Source of the DNA: Abelmoschus esculentus
Taxonomy: Eukaryota > Streptophyta > Magnoliopsida > Malvales > Malvaceae
Assembly (NCBI GenBank): GCA_035048815.1
Contig: JAUCBN010000034.1
Coordinates: 13,060,737 to 13,124,736 of the forward strand
Length of the DNA stretch: 64,000 nucleotides
Direction: 5' to 3'
Positions within the stretch are counted from its first letter, which is position 1; each line of letters begins with the position of its first letter. The notes under the pieces are model-generated. The model saw only the letters and a list, made by a program, of their open reading frames with translations, searched no databases and was not told the DNA's origin. The translations under genes were made by a program, and so were the position numbers. Positions 1 to 11,885 of this stretch are shown one piece after another.

Positions 1-340
1 ATAGTTGCAGAGATTTTATTCATGCAAAATCTTGGCTACAAATCTAATCACCGTCTATTTGTTTTCATTTTATATTTAAAAAGTAAAACGTTTTCAGTCG
101 AGTTTTTTATATATACATGTGATATGATATAGTGTAATAATATTTGAGTTTTATATATTTTTTAAATCGTTAGATAAAATAAATAAATAGTTGAGATTAA
201 CAGTAGAATATGTGAAGAGTATCACACGAAAAAAAAAATGTAAGAAGTTAATTTTAATTATCCATTTACTCATCTAACAATAAAAAAACATATACAACTT
301 ATAGTTTTATATTATGTGTAAGCGGATCATAGTTATGAAC

Positions 341-580
341 AAAAATCCCCTGCCTCTTTTTTGTGCCTCCTTTGTATTTTTGTAAATAAAATGAATTTTA
401 AACCCTAAACCCTTATTTTCTATATTCTAAACCCTAAATCCTACACACTAAAAAAATACACCTTACTTCTAATTCCCTAAACCCTAACCAAACCCCCTAA
501 CTTAAAACAATAAACCCTAAACCTTTAATTTGAAGTGGGGGCATAAATGGAGGCATGAGAAAGAGGGAGATGATTTGAGT
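341..580. repeat. Small inverted-repeat element with AACCCTAAA core (copy A)
   Basis: The left end (about 341-385) and the reverse complement of the right end (about 535-580) are similar. Both contain a CTCTTT(T/C)T(T/C)(G/A)TGCCTCC-like stretch, so the unit has terminal inverted repeats. The middle is full of degenerate AAACCCTAA words that look telomere-like but are interrupted and internal. A clearly related copy lies at 11642-11885 in the opposite orientation. I infer a non-autonomous MITE-type DNA transposon. No target duplication was resolved. Confidence 0.5.
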
Positions 581-625
581 TCCATAGTTATATATAAAAC
601 TTATAATTTTATATTGTGTGTAAGT

Positions 626-1119
626 TAGGGGTATTCATTGTCGGATATCATATCGGATACTCAGACTTTTGGATCGATGATGTAGTGATCCGTATTCGAT
701 TTAAAAAAAAGCGGATATCCACATATTCGGATATCCCATTATCCAAAAATATAATTTGATTAAACTAATTTTTTGAATTTGAATGTTGTATTTACAAAAT
801 TTTTGAAATTTCGAATATAATAATTACTAAATACAACAAGAATTACATCTATAAAACTTTTGATTTTTAAAATTTCTGAAAATAACAAACATTAAATTGT
901 TAAATATAACAAGACTAATATTAATAAAAATTTGAATTTTTAGATTTTTGGATAATCCGAAATTTGAAATATTATGATCCATATCCTATTTGGAAAACTT
1001 AAAATCGGATTGGATATTCAATCTAAAAATAAAAACCGAATCGGATATCCGTATTTTTAGATCAGATCAATGAATAATTAAATCAAATCGACCGAATCGA
1101 ATATTTTTAAACACCCCTA
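626..1119. mobile_element. Probable non-autonomous hAT-like element
   Basis: The unit opens with TAGGGGTATTCATTG and closes with TTTTTAAACACCCCTA, giving imperfect terminal inverted repeats of about 12-15 bp. Inside are many CGGATATCC-like and TCGGATT-like words in both orientations, as is common in plant non-autonomous hAT elements that begin TAGGGGTG. There is no coding capacity. An 8-bp target duplication is not visible (left flank GTGTAAGT, right flank ATATAAAT), so either the boundary is off by a few bases or the duplication has decayed. Confidence 0.45.
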
Positions 1120-3818
1120 ATATAAATCGATCTAACTATATATATATATATATGGGGTCAAGATCCGTTGATACAGTAAAATAATGAAAAAAGTTAATAG
1201 AAATGGATAGTTAAGATTAAAGATAAATAATAATAAGATTTTTATGTATAAAATTAAGTGTATTATCTTTCAATTAAAATTTTTAATGTTATACGTTAGA
1301 ATTAATAAGTTCAACAATTTAAAAAAACGTGAAGTTTTATGAGATGTAAATAAATACTAACCTATATACAGAAAGAGGAAGGTTAGAACTTAGAATAATA
1401 AATAGTTTCATATGAAATAATTAAATAAAAAAAATTAAATAATATAATTTACAAATATATGTATCATATTATTTTAAAAGAAATGTTTTTTTTTTCTTGT
1501 TTCAATATTTTTGTATTTCTTTAACACATGGTCTTTCCAGTTGTATTACATGTCATTTTGTGAGAGCACTGCATCTTCCTCTTGGATGGAAAAGTCTGTT
1601 GGGGGTGAAAAGTAGAATAAAACTTTTTTTTTAAAAAAAAAAACAAGAGTAAAAATCAACGTTAAAAAAAATGTTAGGAGGTGATTTTAGAATAAATCTT
1701 AAAAAAAAAAAGTGTGTGCACGTATCTCAGAAGTCTAAATTAAATTAAAAAAGGGTGAAGAATCTATGAGTTGATGGGCAAGTGATGAGAATCTTGAATC
1801 ATAATACATTAATACTAATACTAATACTAATACTAAAATTAAGCATTGCATGTTAGGGGAAGGGAATAAGAGATTGTGGTATATATATAAATAATGAAAG
1901 ATTGTGGTCATGATTGGACAAACAATTATAGAAAATAGTATTAGTTGATTTAGTATTTTTATTATCTTATTATATTTAAAATTAAAAATATATATGTGAA
2001 TATAATTCGATTGATATTATTATTGATATATTATATAAAATCAGGGGTAAAGTTAAATAGGGTGGAGGGTGATTTTTTTTTGTCTATTTATTTAAGTTTT
2101 TAATAAAATTAATTTATTTATGAATCTTGATTCTCTCTTTACAAATCTTATCTCGTATTATTAGTGTTTTGATTTTCAAGATTTTTTTATATAAATAAAA
2201 AATTCATTTCATCCAAAAATCTCAAAGAGACTACAAATGTACAAATAAAATAAATCTACAAACTAGCTATACAAATCAAAGATTTCCAAGACTTATCTCT
2301 GAGAAAACATTATTTAAATGGACAAGTAGTAAAAAGATTGTTTAAATTATTTGTTTTGATTTGTACTAATCCTACGCATTTGTTAAGATGAGTCAAAAAC
2401 AATATTATTTTATCTTAATAAAATCATTATGGTAAGTGAGTAACAAATTCTTGGTTTGTAATTAAAATATTAAAAATAGTTATTATTAAGAAAGAAAATA
2501 ATATACTATGTAAACAGGCAATCATGAGAGTCCAAAATCGAAAAGAAGACGGTCCATAACAGAGCCACGTGAAAACCAGAGCGGGACAAGGCCCATATCA
2601 TGACATCACGATAATTTGGATCATGTCACGAGAAAACAATGACGGTATTTCATTATATTTATACGTATTAGTTTACTTAAAAATAAATAAGTGGACTTAT
2701 GAAGAAGAAGAAAGCTATTATTTCATAATACATAGTTTAAATATAAAAAATTAATATTTGAAGTTAGTTTTAAAATATTTGCATGTTATAGTTTATTGTT
2801 AAAAAATATTTAAAATATTATTTTTATTTTTTAGTATTAAAAATTTAATAAAAATATATTTAAAGAATTTAAAATTTTAAAGTATATAATATTTAATACA
2901 AACATAAAAATAATTTAGATATTTAAATTTAATTAAATACAAATATTAAAAATATAAAATAAAAATATAATTTAAAATTAAAAATATTAAAATTTATCAG
3001 GTTGGATACCCGATTATCAAGATAAATCGGCTCAAAATCAATATAATTATTCTTGAATTAGATACTCAATTTGGTCGAATAATTTTTTTTTTGAAAGATA
3101 CTCAATTTTTTCTTTTAGTCATCGGGTCAAGGTAATCAAATCGAATAATATCGTATCCCAAAAAAATATTAGATAAACTCTTTTCACTACATTATTCGTA
3201 GTTTTAATTAATCAGATTCGTCCATCTCATTTTTTTAAAGCGAACCATTACCTATTTCTTAAATGTAATCGGAAAATAAATAATCATTAAATAATTATTT
3301 TAAGATGAATAAACTAAATTAATTAAATTATAAATAACATAATAAACAAAATTTATTTAATAATTTCTCGACTCTGGAATACGAGTTTGTAGACCAAGTA
3401 AAATATATATATTAAGATATATATTTTAAAAATAATTAAAGAAAAGAATATTTTGCCAAAATTGCCATTGATGGATGGATGGGTCGTTATCTACTATCTA
3501 GTAAACAGTGGATTGTTTTTACCACACACCGCACTAAAACCAAGTGAAAGTGATGTGTGTATTCAATAAAGGGAGCAGCAAAGTTATTTATGTCAGACTT
3601 GGCGTGCATTCTCAATCTAACAATTGCAGACAATGAAAACAAATACCAAAAAACAAAGATTGAAACTCACAACATTGGTGGGGTCCTTGTTTTTTGTTTT
3701 GGTTTTCTCCTTTTTCTTTTTTCAAAGTATGTTGCTTTACAAAGATGAATTATAAAAAGTTGATGCATTTTTTCTGCAAAAACCAAAAGGGAAGTGTGAT
3801 CAAGTTTGGGTTTTTATT

Positions 3819-3825
3819 TATATAT
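3819..3825 (+). promoter_or_regulatory. TATA box, probable promoter of the NPY-type gene
   Basis: TATATAT in the context TTTATATATGC, followed by GA-rich sequence suitable as a leader. A plausible 5' UTR exon runs from about 3850 to 4088, ending at a CCAAG|GTATGC donor. The matching acceptor TTTGTAG lies at 5061-5067, so the leader would contain a roughly 980-bp intron before the start codon at 5110. The UTR exon boundaries are inference. Confidence 0.45.
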
Positions 3826-5109
3826 GCAGAAAAGAAGAAGAAATAAAGTTTGAGTATTTTAAGGGAACGATTGTGGGGGTTGAAATCTGAATATACGAGG
3901 GATAAGATAAGAGAGGGTAAAGATTTTTGTGGTGCTGGCGGTGGTGCTGATTCAAAGGAGATAAAATAGAGAGATTTTTGTGGTGCTGGCGGTGGTATTT
4001 TAAGGATTCTGAGGGTTTGATTTTGGACCTGAGAGCTGATTTGGGACATTTTAAGGCTCTTTTCTCCCCTTCTAGTGATCCCTCCAAGGTATGCTTAGAT
4101 TCTAGTGCTCCACATCTGCATCTCTTCTTAATGTTTTTTATGTCAATCAAACACTTTGTTTTGTTTTTGCTGCAGATAGATTTGTGTAGTCCTTGTTCTT
4201 TTGGTTTTATTTTCTTGTTATTACCACAGAGGAATTGTTCACAGTGAACAGAAAATCTTCTTCATGTGATATTATTTGTGTTATTGTCTAGTTAGCTTTC
4301 ATTCATCGTTTTGGTCTTGAAACAGCAAATACGTTTTTTGGGGGGGTGTTGTAGTGTTTTCTATTTGCCATGGAATCTTTCCGTTCAGTGTTCATTCAGT
4401 TCTTTATGTTCCTGAATTGATGATATTTGTGTGACATTTTCTGAATTTTCAATCTTATGATAGAGTTTGGACCAATTTCATTGTAATTTGTGAAGCTTTT
4501 CTCCCCCCCCCCCCCCCTCCCTTTAGGAACCTCAAAAAAACCAAAATTGATTCCTCATGTCCACTAATTTGTTGGTTTCTTCAACCCATATTGTCCTTCA
4601 GGTTTTCTACCATAAGCATAGCAGTAAAAATGGTTAAAAATCTTAGGAGATGACTTGTAAAGGATTATGCATTTGTGGGTTTTGGGATATAGAGATCTCT
4701 GTGGGCAAAAAAGTTTTCTTGGTAATAGAAAAAGGAAACAAAGACAATAAGATAAACAAGTGAAGGGTGGTGGTGTCAGTTTTGGGCAAGTGGGGGTGTC
4801 TGGTTTTTGAGAATTTATATGTTGTGAGCATGTGTTTGTCCATGACTCCTCAGCTGACCTATTTCCTGCCTCGAGTCCTTTTACTTCTTTGAGGGTCTCT
4901 TCTCGGTCAATTGACCACTTCATATTATTCTTTTTTCTCACCGTATGTGGCCTTATTTTGTGTCAAAGATTCGGTCATACTAAGAAATGCACATGATTTG
5001 TATTTTATCCACATCCTTCCCATGTTTTTAAAACTAAAAATAATAGTTACTGATTGAATATTTGTAGATCGAGAAAGGGGGGAAGAGTTTTCAGTATTTG
5101 TTGAGCAAG

Positions 5110-6963
5110 ATGAAGTTTATGAAACTGGGATCTAAGCCTGATTCATTTCAGACTGATGGAGAGAATATCAGGTGAGTTTGAGATAGTTTATGGTAGGCAA
5201 CAAATTTATCTCCCCCCCCCCCCCCTCCCCCCCAGTGTGTAGGAAAGACATCATTTACCGTTCTTGTTACTTGCCCCTCCTTTAAAGTATTCTTCTCTGC
5301 TACTAAGACTTGCCCAAAAATGGTTTCGGGTCAATGTTTAATCTGTTATCAAGCACCGGCTCTATTTAGAATTTGGGGGGAGGGGGGGAGGCATGTCTGA
5401 AACTTCTATATGTATTTTCCAGATGTATCAGGAACTGTCAAATGTGTTGCTTCAAAACTTAAAACCCGTTACTACCGTGACTATTTGCATCTAATGACAT
5501 GTCAAATAAATTGAAAAGCTTTGGGGGAAAAAATCAACATATTCGGAGTATATTGGTTTTCTTTTCAAAGTTTTATCCTAATTCTGCTGATATATTCTCA
5601 CATTCAAGTTCAGTAATTATTTGTGCTTTAATTTTTTGTTGGCCATGACTGAGCAAACATTAATGTCAGGTATGTTGCAACCGAGTTGGCAACCGACGTA
5701 GTCGTTAACGTTGGGGATGTGAAATTCTATTGTCACAAGGTATGAACCCATATCAAATCTGTCCTCATGCAAAGGATATATGGTTTTAATTTAGCTTATG
5801 AGATGTAAATGATATATTGCAATTTCTTTTAGTCCATACAATTTTTTTATTCTTAACATCTGTTAGTTATAATGTTTATGTAGTTTCCATTGTTGTCAAA
5901 AAGTGCACACTTGCAAAAACTGGTTGCAACATCAAATGATGAGAATGGAGATGAAATCCACATTCAGGACATACCTGGTGGACCTGCAGCTTTCGAAATA
6001 TGTGCCAAGTTCTGTTATGGCATGACGGTGACTCTCAACGCATACAATGTTGTTGCAGCTCGATGTGCAGCGGAGTACCTTGAAATGTACGAAACTGTTG
6101 ATAAAGGAAACCTTATCTATAAGATCGATGTCTTCCTCAATTCTAGTATATTCAGGAGCTGGAAAGATTCCATCACAGTTCTTCAAACAACAAAATCTCT
6201 ACTTCCATGGTCTGAGGAATTAAAGGTGATCAGCCGCAGCCTTGATTCCATAGCTTCCAAGGCTTCAATCGATACTTCCCTGGTGGAGTGGTCATACACG
6301 TATAATAGGAAGAAGCTCCCATCAGAGAATGGAAACAGTCCGCAATGGAATGGTGTAAGAAAACAACAAACGGTTCCGAAGGACTGGTGGGTAGAAGATC
6401 TCTGTGAGCTTCATATTGATTTATACAAGCGCGTGATAACAACAATTAAAGTAAAAGGCAGAGTTTCAGGTGATGTGATCGGAGAAGCAGTAAATGCGTA
6501 TGCCCTGAGAAGATTGCCGGGTTTTAGCAAGGGTATGATCCCGAATAACGATACCACAAAGTATCGGTCAATGGCGGAAACCATTGTATGGCTGCTCCCA
6601 ACTGAGAAAGGAACCGTTTCATGCAGCTTCTTGCTTAGATTATTAAGAGCTGCAATTTTATTGGATTGCGGTGAAATGGAGAGAAACGAGTTGATAAGGA
6701 GAATCAGTCAGCAGCTCCCCGAAGCAACAGTGACCGATCTTCTGATTCGAGCTCCGGCTGGAGAAGCAACAATATATGATGTTGATATGGTCCAAAACTT
6801 AGTAGTGGAGTTCATGTCTCACATTTCTCAAACTGACCCCACTAAAAAGGAATTCAATGAGGGTACGAGAAGCCCCAAGTTTGGACCAGATGCTTCTAAA
6901 GTGTTGGTAGCAAAGCTAATTGATGGCTACCTAGCTGAAAAACACGAGGCTTCTTTTGTCTGA
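5110..6963 (+). CDS. NPY-type BTB/POZ-NPH3 protein, C-terminally truncated
   Basis: Three coding exons fit consensus splice sites: 5110-5171 (MKFMKLGSKPDSFQTDGENI), 5670-5739, and 5884-6963, giving 403 residues. The N-terminus carries the BTB/POZ region (VVVNVGDVKFYCHKFPLLSK). The NPH3 domain begins near residue 212 (WWVEDLCELHIDLYKRVI). Family knowledge: NPY/MAB4/ENP proteins are plasma-membrane-associated partners of AGC kinases that act with PIN auxin carriers in organ formation and gravitropism. They are usually about 480-630 residues. Here the NPH3 domain breaks off at LIDGYLAE and is followed by an unrelated KHEASFV and a stop. The rest of the domain, including the usual segment around the conserved Tyr motif, is not found in any frame downstream before the convergent HLS1 gene. 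The product may be partly functional, dominant-interfering, or a decaying gene. The family assignment is firm. Which NPY paralogue it is remains uncertain. Confidence 0.88.
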
Positions 6964-7034
6964 ACATGATCTTAAAAGCCACGTCAATTTACAAAACAGA
7001 AAAGAGTATTACTAGTATAAATTTTGTTAGGGCT

Positions 7035-8469
7035 TTAGAATTCTCTTGGGTCGACAAAAAGGGAAAGTCCAGGGGGTGATTTAGTCCAGTCACCGACAGA
7101 CCCGTCACCGTAGTCTTCCCTTAGGCGCTTGATGCACCATAAATCTTCGTCGCACGATAATCTTTTCCAATGTGGGACACCTACTTTCAACGGCTCACGA
7201 CTCGCCACTTCAGTCGCCACAAAACTGCACCCTCCTTTCGCCAAGTTATGTGCGTGTGAGCACAACGCATTAACGAACTTAGCCGCGCGTGGTCCTTGAC
7301 CACCCAAACCGTACAGAAAGTGCAGACCGAACGGACGAAACACTTCTGGAATCGACGGCACCCTCAAAAACGGCAACAGCTTGTCCACAACTCTTGTCGT
7401 TCTGGCCAACCTTTTCTTTATCTTCGACGCGCCACGAACTTCCAACCTGAACACGTCCTTACAGTTCCAAATACTTAATACCGCCCACGACTCTGGCGGG
7501 TCAGATAAAAACTTATCCGACCCGGGCCACGACTCTTGGGTATAAAATCCACGTGGCAAGGCCAAGAACGTTCCGAGATTTAGTCTATTCTTAAGCACCG
7601 AATCAATGTCGCGAGGGAAGAACTCGACGGTGGAGAAACGCCGGCGGTACAGCGACTCGGCATCCGAAACGGAGAGCTTGATCAGGGTGACTCTGTTAGA
7701 AACGTTGAGTCGATGAGCGAAAACCGGGTTAACCAAAATGGACGGCGTACGGAACTTGGAATAGCCGCATTTCTCAGTGAAGAGATTAACGGAAGCTCGG
7801 TTATCGTTTTCAGTAGCTAAGTAAGAATATTCAGCGCTATTTTGGATAAACCACTCTTCCATTCTAAGCACCAGTTTTAACCCTATCCCCATTCTCCTGA
7901 AAACAAAAACAAAAAAAGAAACCCAAAAATTAAAACAATTGATTAGCATTAATGGATGGATCGTTTCAACGTACTAAAAAGGCTGATTTGTTGGTAATGC
8001 AAAATACCTGTGCGAAGGAGAAACTCGGAGTCCTAAAATGTAAGCGAGTTTGGTATAAACAGGGATTGGTTTAACGGGATCATTGGTTTTGGTATAGCGA
8101 GAGAGTTTCTTCCCACAAGTAACAGTCTTTATGCAACCTCGGATCATCCCAACTATTTCTTTGGTGGAGCTTAATTCAGCCACCTGTTTGGTACGTGAGA
8201 AAAACAAAAAAAGAGATGGTTTTCCGTAAGAAGAAGAAGAAATGGTAGAAAAGAGAAAGATGATAGTATGTGTCTAGTAGTTATACCATCATGAGAAAAG
8301 CAGGGGAATGACGGACCCGGCATATAGGGTCACCTAATAGGTCTGTAAAGAGAGATAGTTCGCCACTGGGACCAACTTCGCATCTTTTTTCTACTTCTTC
8401 TACGCTTGTTACATCTTTGCTGGGATCAAACTCCCTTACCACTATAACACACTCATCGTCTCCCATCAT
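7035..8469 (-). CDS. HLS1: HOOKLESS1-type N-acetyltransferase
   Basis: Three exons on the minus strand: 8469-8287, 8183-8008 and 7896-7035, all with GT...AG borders and matching phase, giving 406 residues. Arabidopsis HLS1 is about 403. The start is the ATG pair MMGDDECVIVVREFDP. Conserved blocks recognised from the family are KRCEVGPSGELSLFTDLLGD, GLRVSPSHRR followed by GIGLKLV (the acetyl-CoA-binding part of the GNAT fold), EYSYLATENDNRASVNLF, SWAVLSIWNCKD and a C-terminus ending SLFVDPREF. Family knowledge: HLS1 is a nuclear GNAT-related protein required for apical-hook bending, linking ethylene, auxin, light and sugar signals. A TATA box lies about 93 bp upstream of the start. The gene is convergent with the truncated NPY gene (71 bp between stop codons). 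No defects are seen. Confidence 0.93.
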
Positions 8470-8561
8470 TGTATTCCCTTTACAATATCTTTAAATGAGA
8501 GAAAATGATATGGGGGAAATGGAGGAGTTTGAGTGGAAGAGGAATGAGAAGGAGACAAGGG

Positions 8562-8570
8562 TTTATATAG
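8562..8570 (-). promoter_or_regulatory. TATA box of HLS1
   Basis: On the minus strand the sequence reads CTATATAAAC, about 93 bp upstream of the HLS1 ATG. That leaves a short leader of about 60 nt, rich in CTCC/TTCC pyrimidine motifs. Confidence 0.6.
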
Positions 8571-10870
8571 GTGAAAACGCAGCTTCCTCAAGGTTAGAGA
8601 ATTGGGTGAATAAACAATAAGAAAGGAAAAGTCCTAAAAGCTTGGGAGTTGGATATCAGAGAAAATGAAGGGATCTGAAAGAGGAAATTCTGGGAATTTG
8701 ATTATTAGAGAAAACAAATGGTTTGAATCTGTTTAGAATCCCCAAACTCTTTTTCTTCTCTTCTGTCTATTCATTTCATTTATTCAGTGCTTTTATACTA
8801 TTTATTTCTCTTTTTAGCGTATTACAAATATAATGTTTTTTTAAGTTAATGGATAATAAATAAATGAAAAAATATAACACTAATGATTTTCATCATTAAT
8901 CGTCATCAAAGGATGGAAGTGGAAATGGCGGCTACGGGTGTGCTGTCTTTCTGAGTTCTTGATTCTTTTATATATAGTACGAATAAATTAGCTTTAATTC
9001 GATTGGTTTGTTTAATTATTTTAAAATAATATTTATTAAATTATAATTATAATATTACACAATTTTTCTCATCTTTAGATTTAGATAAAAGTATATACTC
9101 AGTTAATTCAGTTAATAGATTGAATTAAATCATTTAAAATTTATTAATTATTATTTTTCATCATATTAAATTGATTTTTTTTTAAATTAACTGAATAAAA
9201 AATTTGACTGAATTCATCCGATTTTTAAATTAATCAAAATTTATTATAAAATTTTAAGTAAATCATATAATTAATTATTATATTATGTTAAAATAATGTT
9301 TTTAGTCAATAAGTTATTATTTTATATTAATTTAATAAAAAATAAATTATTATTTTATAAAATATTAAAAAACACAATTATTTTAAAATTTTAATATTAA
9401 AAAATAAATATATAATATATATAAATTTTAATATATAATAAATTTAATTAATTAACCTATAATCAAAATTTTTAAAATTAACTTTTATCCGAATTTAATT
9501 AAAATTATCTGATAGAGATAATCATATCCCAAATGGACGGTCAGGATGCATCGGTTTAAGGTCCCAACTGCTTAATCTTCTTCCACGTCCCATGTTTTTG
9601 AACCGGCATTATTTATTATGTGATGCACCCATATCATAATAATTTTGATGGAACTTGACATCAATCAAACTCTTTTATATATTTTAAAGTATTCTGCTTT
9701 GTATTCATTTTTAACGTGCAATTTTAGAATATATAAATCTTATACTATAAAGTTTAGATTTTTTTTCATACTAAATACTTCTAAAACAAGAAAATTAACT
9801 AATAAAATGTATTTTATTGGGAAATGAAAATTACGTTTATTAAAAAAAATTGATTGCTGTCAAAATTGAATCCGCATGGGAGATGATGGAATGGCGTTAC
9901 ATGTTAGGCATATCAATTGAGATAGTGGGGAGATTAATTGGAAGCCCACCACCCACAACGGTTTCGACAATGATTGGTTGGGTTCTCAAAAGGAGATGGA
10001 CACGACACTAATATGATTAAGTATTTATTGTGCCATCATTACTGCAAATAGGGTGGCCAAAAGACTCGATTCTTCGGTCCTGATCCGGACCTGATAAAAT
10101 TCGATACTTTTATCTAGTATTTATTTTCGGTGAGATCGAGATTAGATCTAAAATTTAAGTTTCAAGTCATAACCTGGATCTTGATTTTTTGAACTAGATA
10201 CCCAATGGGTACCTAATAAAATCGAGACCAATATCAAATATCTGGTATTGGTTTTCTTTTATTTATTTTTCTTATCAAACTTTCTCTTTATGTAAATATT
10301 ATAAGTATGATTAGTTTTAAAACTTTAATTTTCAAGCTTACAATGTTCTAATTTTATTATTTAATATTATTATTGGTGGTTGAAAAATTATTTTCTTCAA
10401 TTATTCAATTTTTTAAGAATATACTAATTGACCGGGTACCCGGTATTGGAACCGGTTTTCATCAATAATATATTAAATTAAAAGACAGCATAGATTCCGA
10501 ATATATTTTTTTAATAAAGATTTGGAGTATAATTAAATTTATTGAAGTATCAAATGGATATCCTTTCGAAATATCTACGTGGGTTGGGTGGTGGAGTTGG
10601 TAGGTGTTTATTGGGAGGTTTGATTTTGACTGTTATCAGTTGTAAGGGAGCAATTATTGCTGCTAAGTACAGTGTTTATCTGTTTTAATTAAGATTTGTG
10701 GGGAAAATTAGAGAGGATTTGTACTTTTATCCACACTTTACATTGCATTTGGATATTAAAATGTAAGAATATTATTGGATCCACTCTAGCAATCTTCTTT
10801 CCCCTAAAAAAACAAGGATAAATCTATAATAAATATCATTAATTATTAATTTTTAGATTTTTACGAAAAA

Positions 10871-11270
10871 TATATAAATGATAATTAAATTTTGATAAAA
10901 TTTTCAATTTGATAATCAAACTTTTAATTGTCTTAATATTATCATTAAACTTTTAGTTTTGCTCTAATTTGATTCATTAACGACCGTTAAAAGAATAAAA
11001 TGACAGTTAAAAATATTTTGTATAATAACATATTTAATCATTCACGTTTATACATTAAAATAATTTTGTCCTGATTTAAAAAAATAATAAAATTAACTCT
11101 CATTATTTATATACTATTTCAATTTCACCTCATTTTAATTAAAAATAATTTAATCTTAGATCCTAATAACAATTGAAGCAAAACTAAAAGTATAATGATA
11201 ATATTGAAGCAATTGAAAGATTGATTATCAAATTGAATAATTTATCAAAATTTAGTTACTACTTTTGTAC
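10871..11270. repeat. Long inverted-repeat (foldback/MITE) element
   Basis: About 95 bp at 10871-10968 reappear as an inverted copy at about 11165-11270. Both contain AAATTTTGATAAA, CAATTTGATAATCAA and ACTTTTAGTTTTGCT in the same order when one is reverse-complemented. The roughly 200-bp spacer is AT-rich and non-coding. This is a foldback or MITE architecture. The superfamily was not determined because no target duplication could be fixed. Confidence 0.6.
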
Positions 11271-11641
11271 TTATGCAAAATAAAAATATCCAAAAAATGT
11301 AATATAAAATTATTTTTTTTAATTTTATTTTAAAAGAGATAATAATGCTTTCCGTACTTATAATATAAAAAATAATTAAAATAATTAATAATATATGAAA
11401 ATACACATAATCTTCTAAAAAATAATAGAGTATTTTTGCGCAATAAAGAAACAATATATGTATCTATACCTTATAATCTTCTCATGTATTTTTAAAATAA
11501 TTTGGTCTATTGACACGAGACGTTAAACCCTTTAAATAAGGTATATAGTTTGAATTTTAACGTTGTGAGTGAAACAAATTAAATTAATCAGGTCATTCTC
11601 ATAATAATTTTTACATTACTTAATTTAAATTAGTTAATTAA

Positions 11642-11885
11642 TATGTTAGGGTGCAAATCGTTTGTATCTTTCTCATGCCTTTATTTATGTTTCCACTTAA
11701 AATTAGAGGGTTTAGGGTTCAAGAGAAGGGGTTGTGGTTAAGAGGTAGGAGTGTATTTTTTAGGATGTAGGGTTTAGGGTTTAGAATATAGAAAATAAGG
11801 GTTAGAGTTTAAAATTCTTTTTTTTAAAAAAAAATTAACAAGAGACACAAATGGAGACACGAAAAAGATGCATGTGATTTTTACC
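11642..11885. repeat. Small inverted-repeat element with AACCCTAAA core (copy B)
   Basis: This is related to 341-580 in the opposite orientation. The left end holds CTTTCTCATGCC and the right end holds GGAGACACGAAAAAGATGC, which is the inverse of the left. The core carries TTTAGGGTT words. Together with copy A it defines a family. Weaker relatives appear near 15360-15530 and 19800-20045. I infer a non-autonomous DNA transposon rather than an interstitial telomere. Confidence 0.5.

Larger units (their letters stand above)
1..3800. other. AT-rich intergenic region with small transposon remnants
   Basis: No supportable gene. Short ORFs here have no family resemblance and sit in very AT-rich sequence. 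The stretch contains two small inverted-repeat elements listed separately, a (TA)n run near 1138-1155, a short ACTAAT-type microsatellite near 1805-1835, and scattered poly-A/poly-T tracts. The last few hundred bases probably include the promoter of the NPY-type gene downstream. Confidence 0.7.

Noticed and set aside
2569..2754. 61-codon ORF upstream of the NPY gene
   Set aside because: A short ORF in AT-rich DNA, no similarity to known proteins, no flanking gene features.
10046..10480. Possible hAT-like element beginning TAGGGTGGCC
   Set aside because: No matching inverted terminus or target duplication could be found. The region is only labelled as repeat debris.
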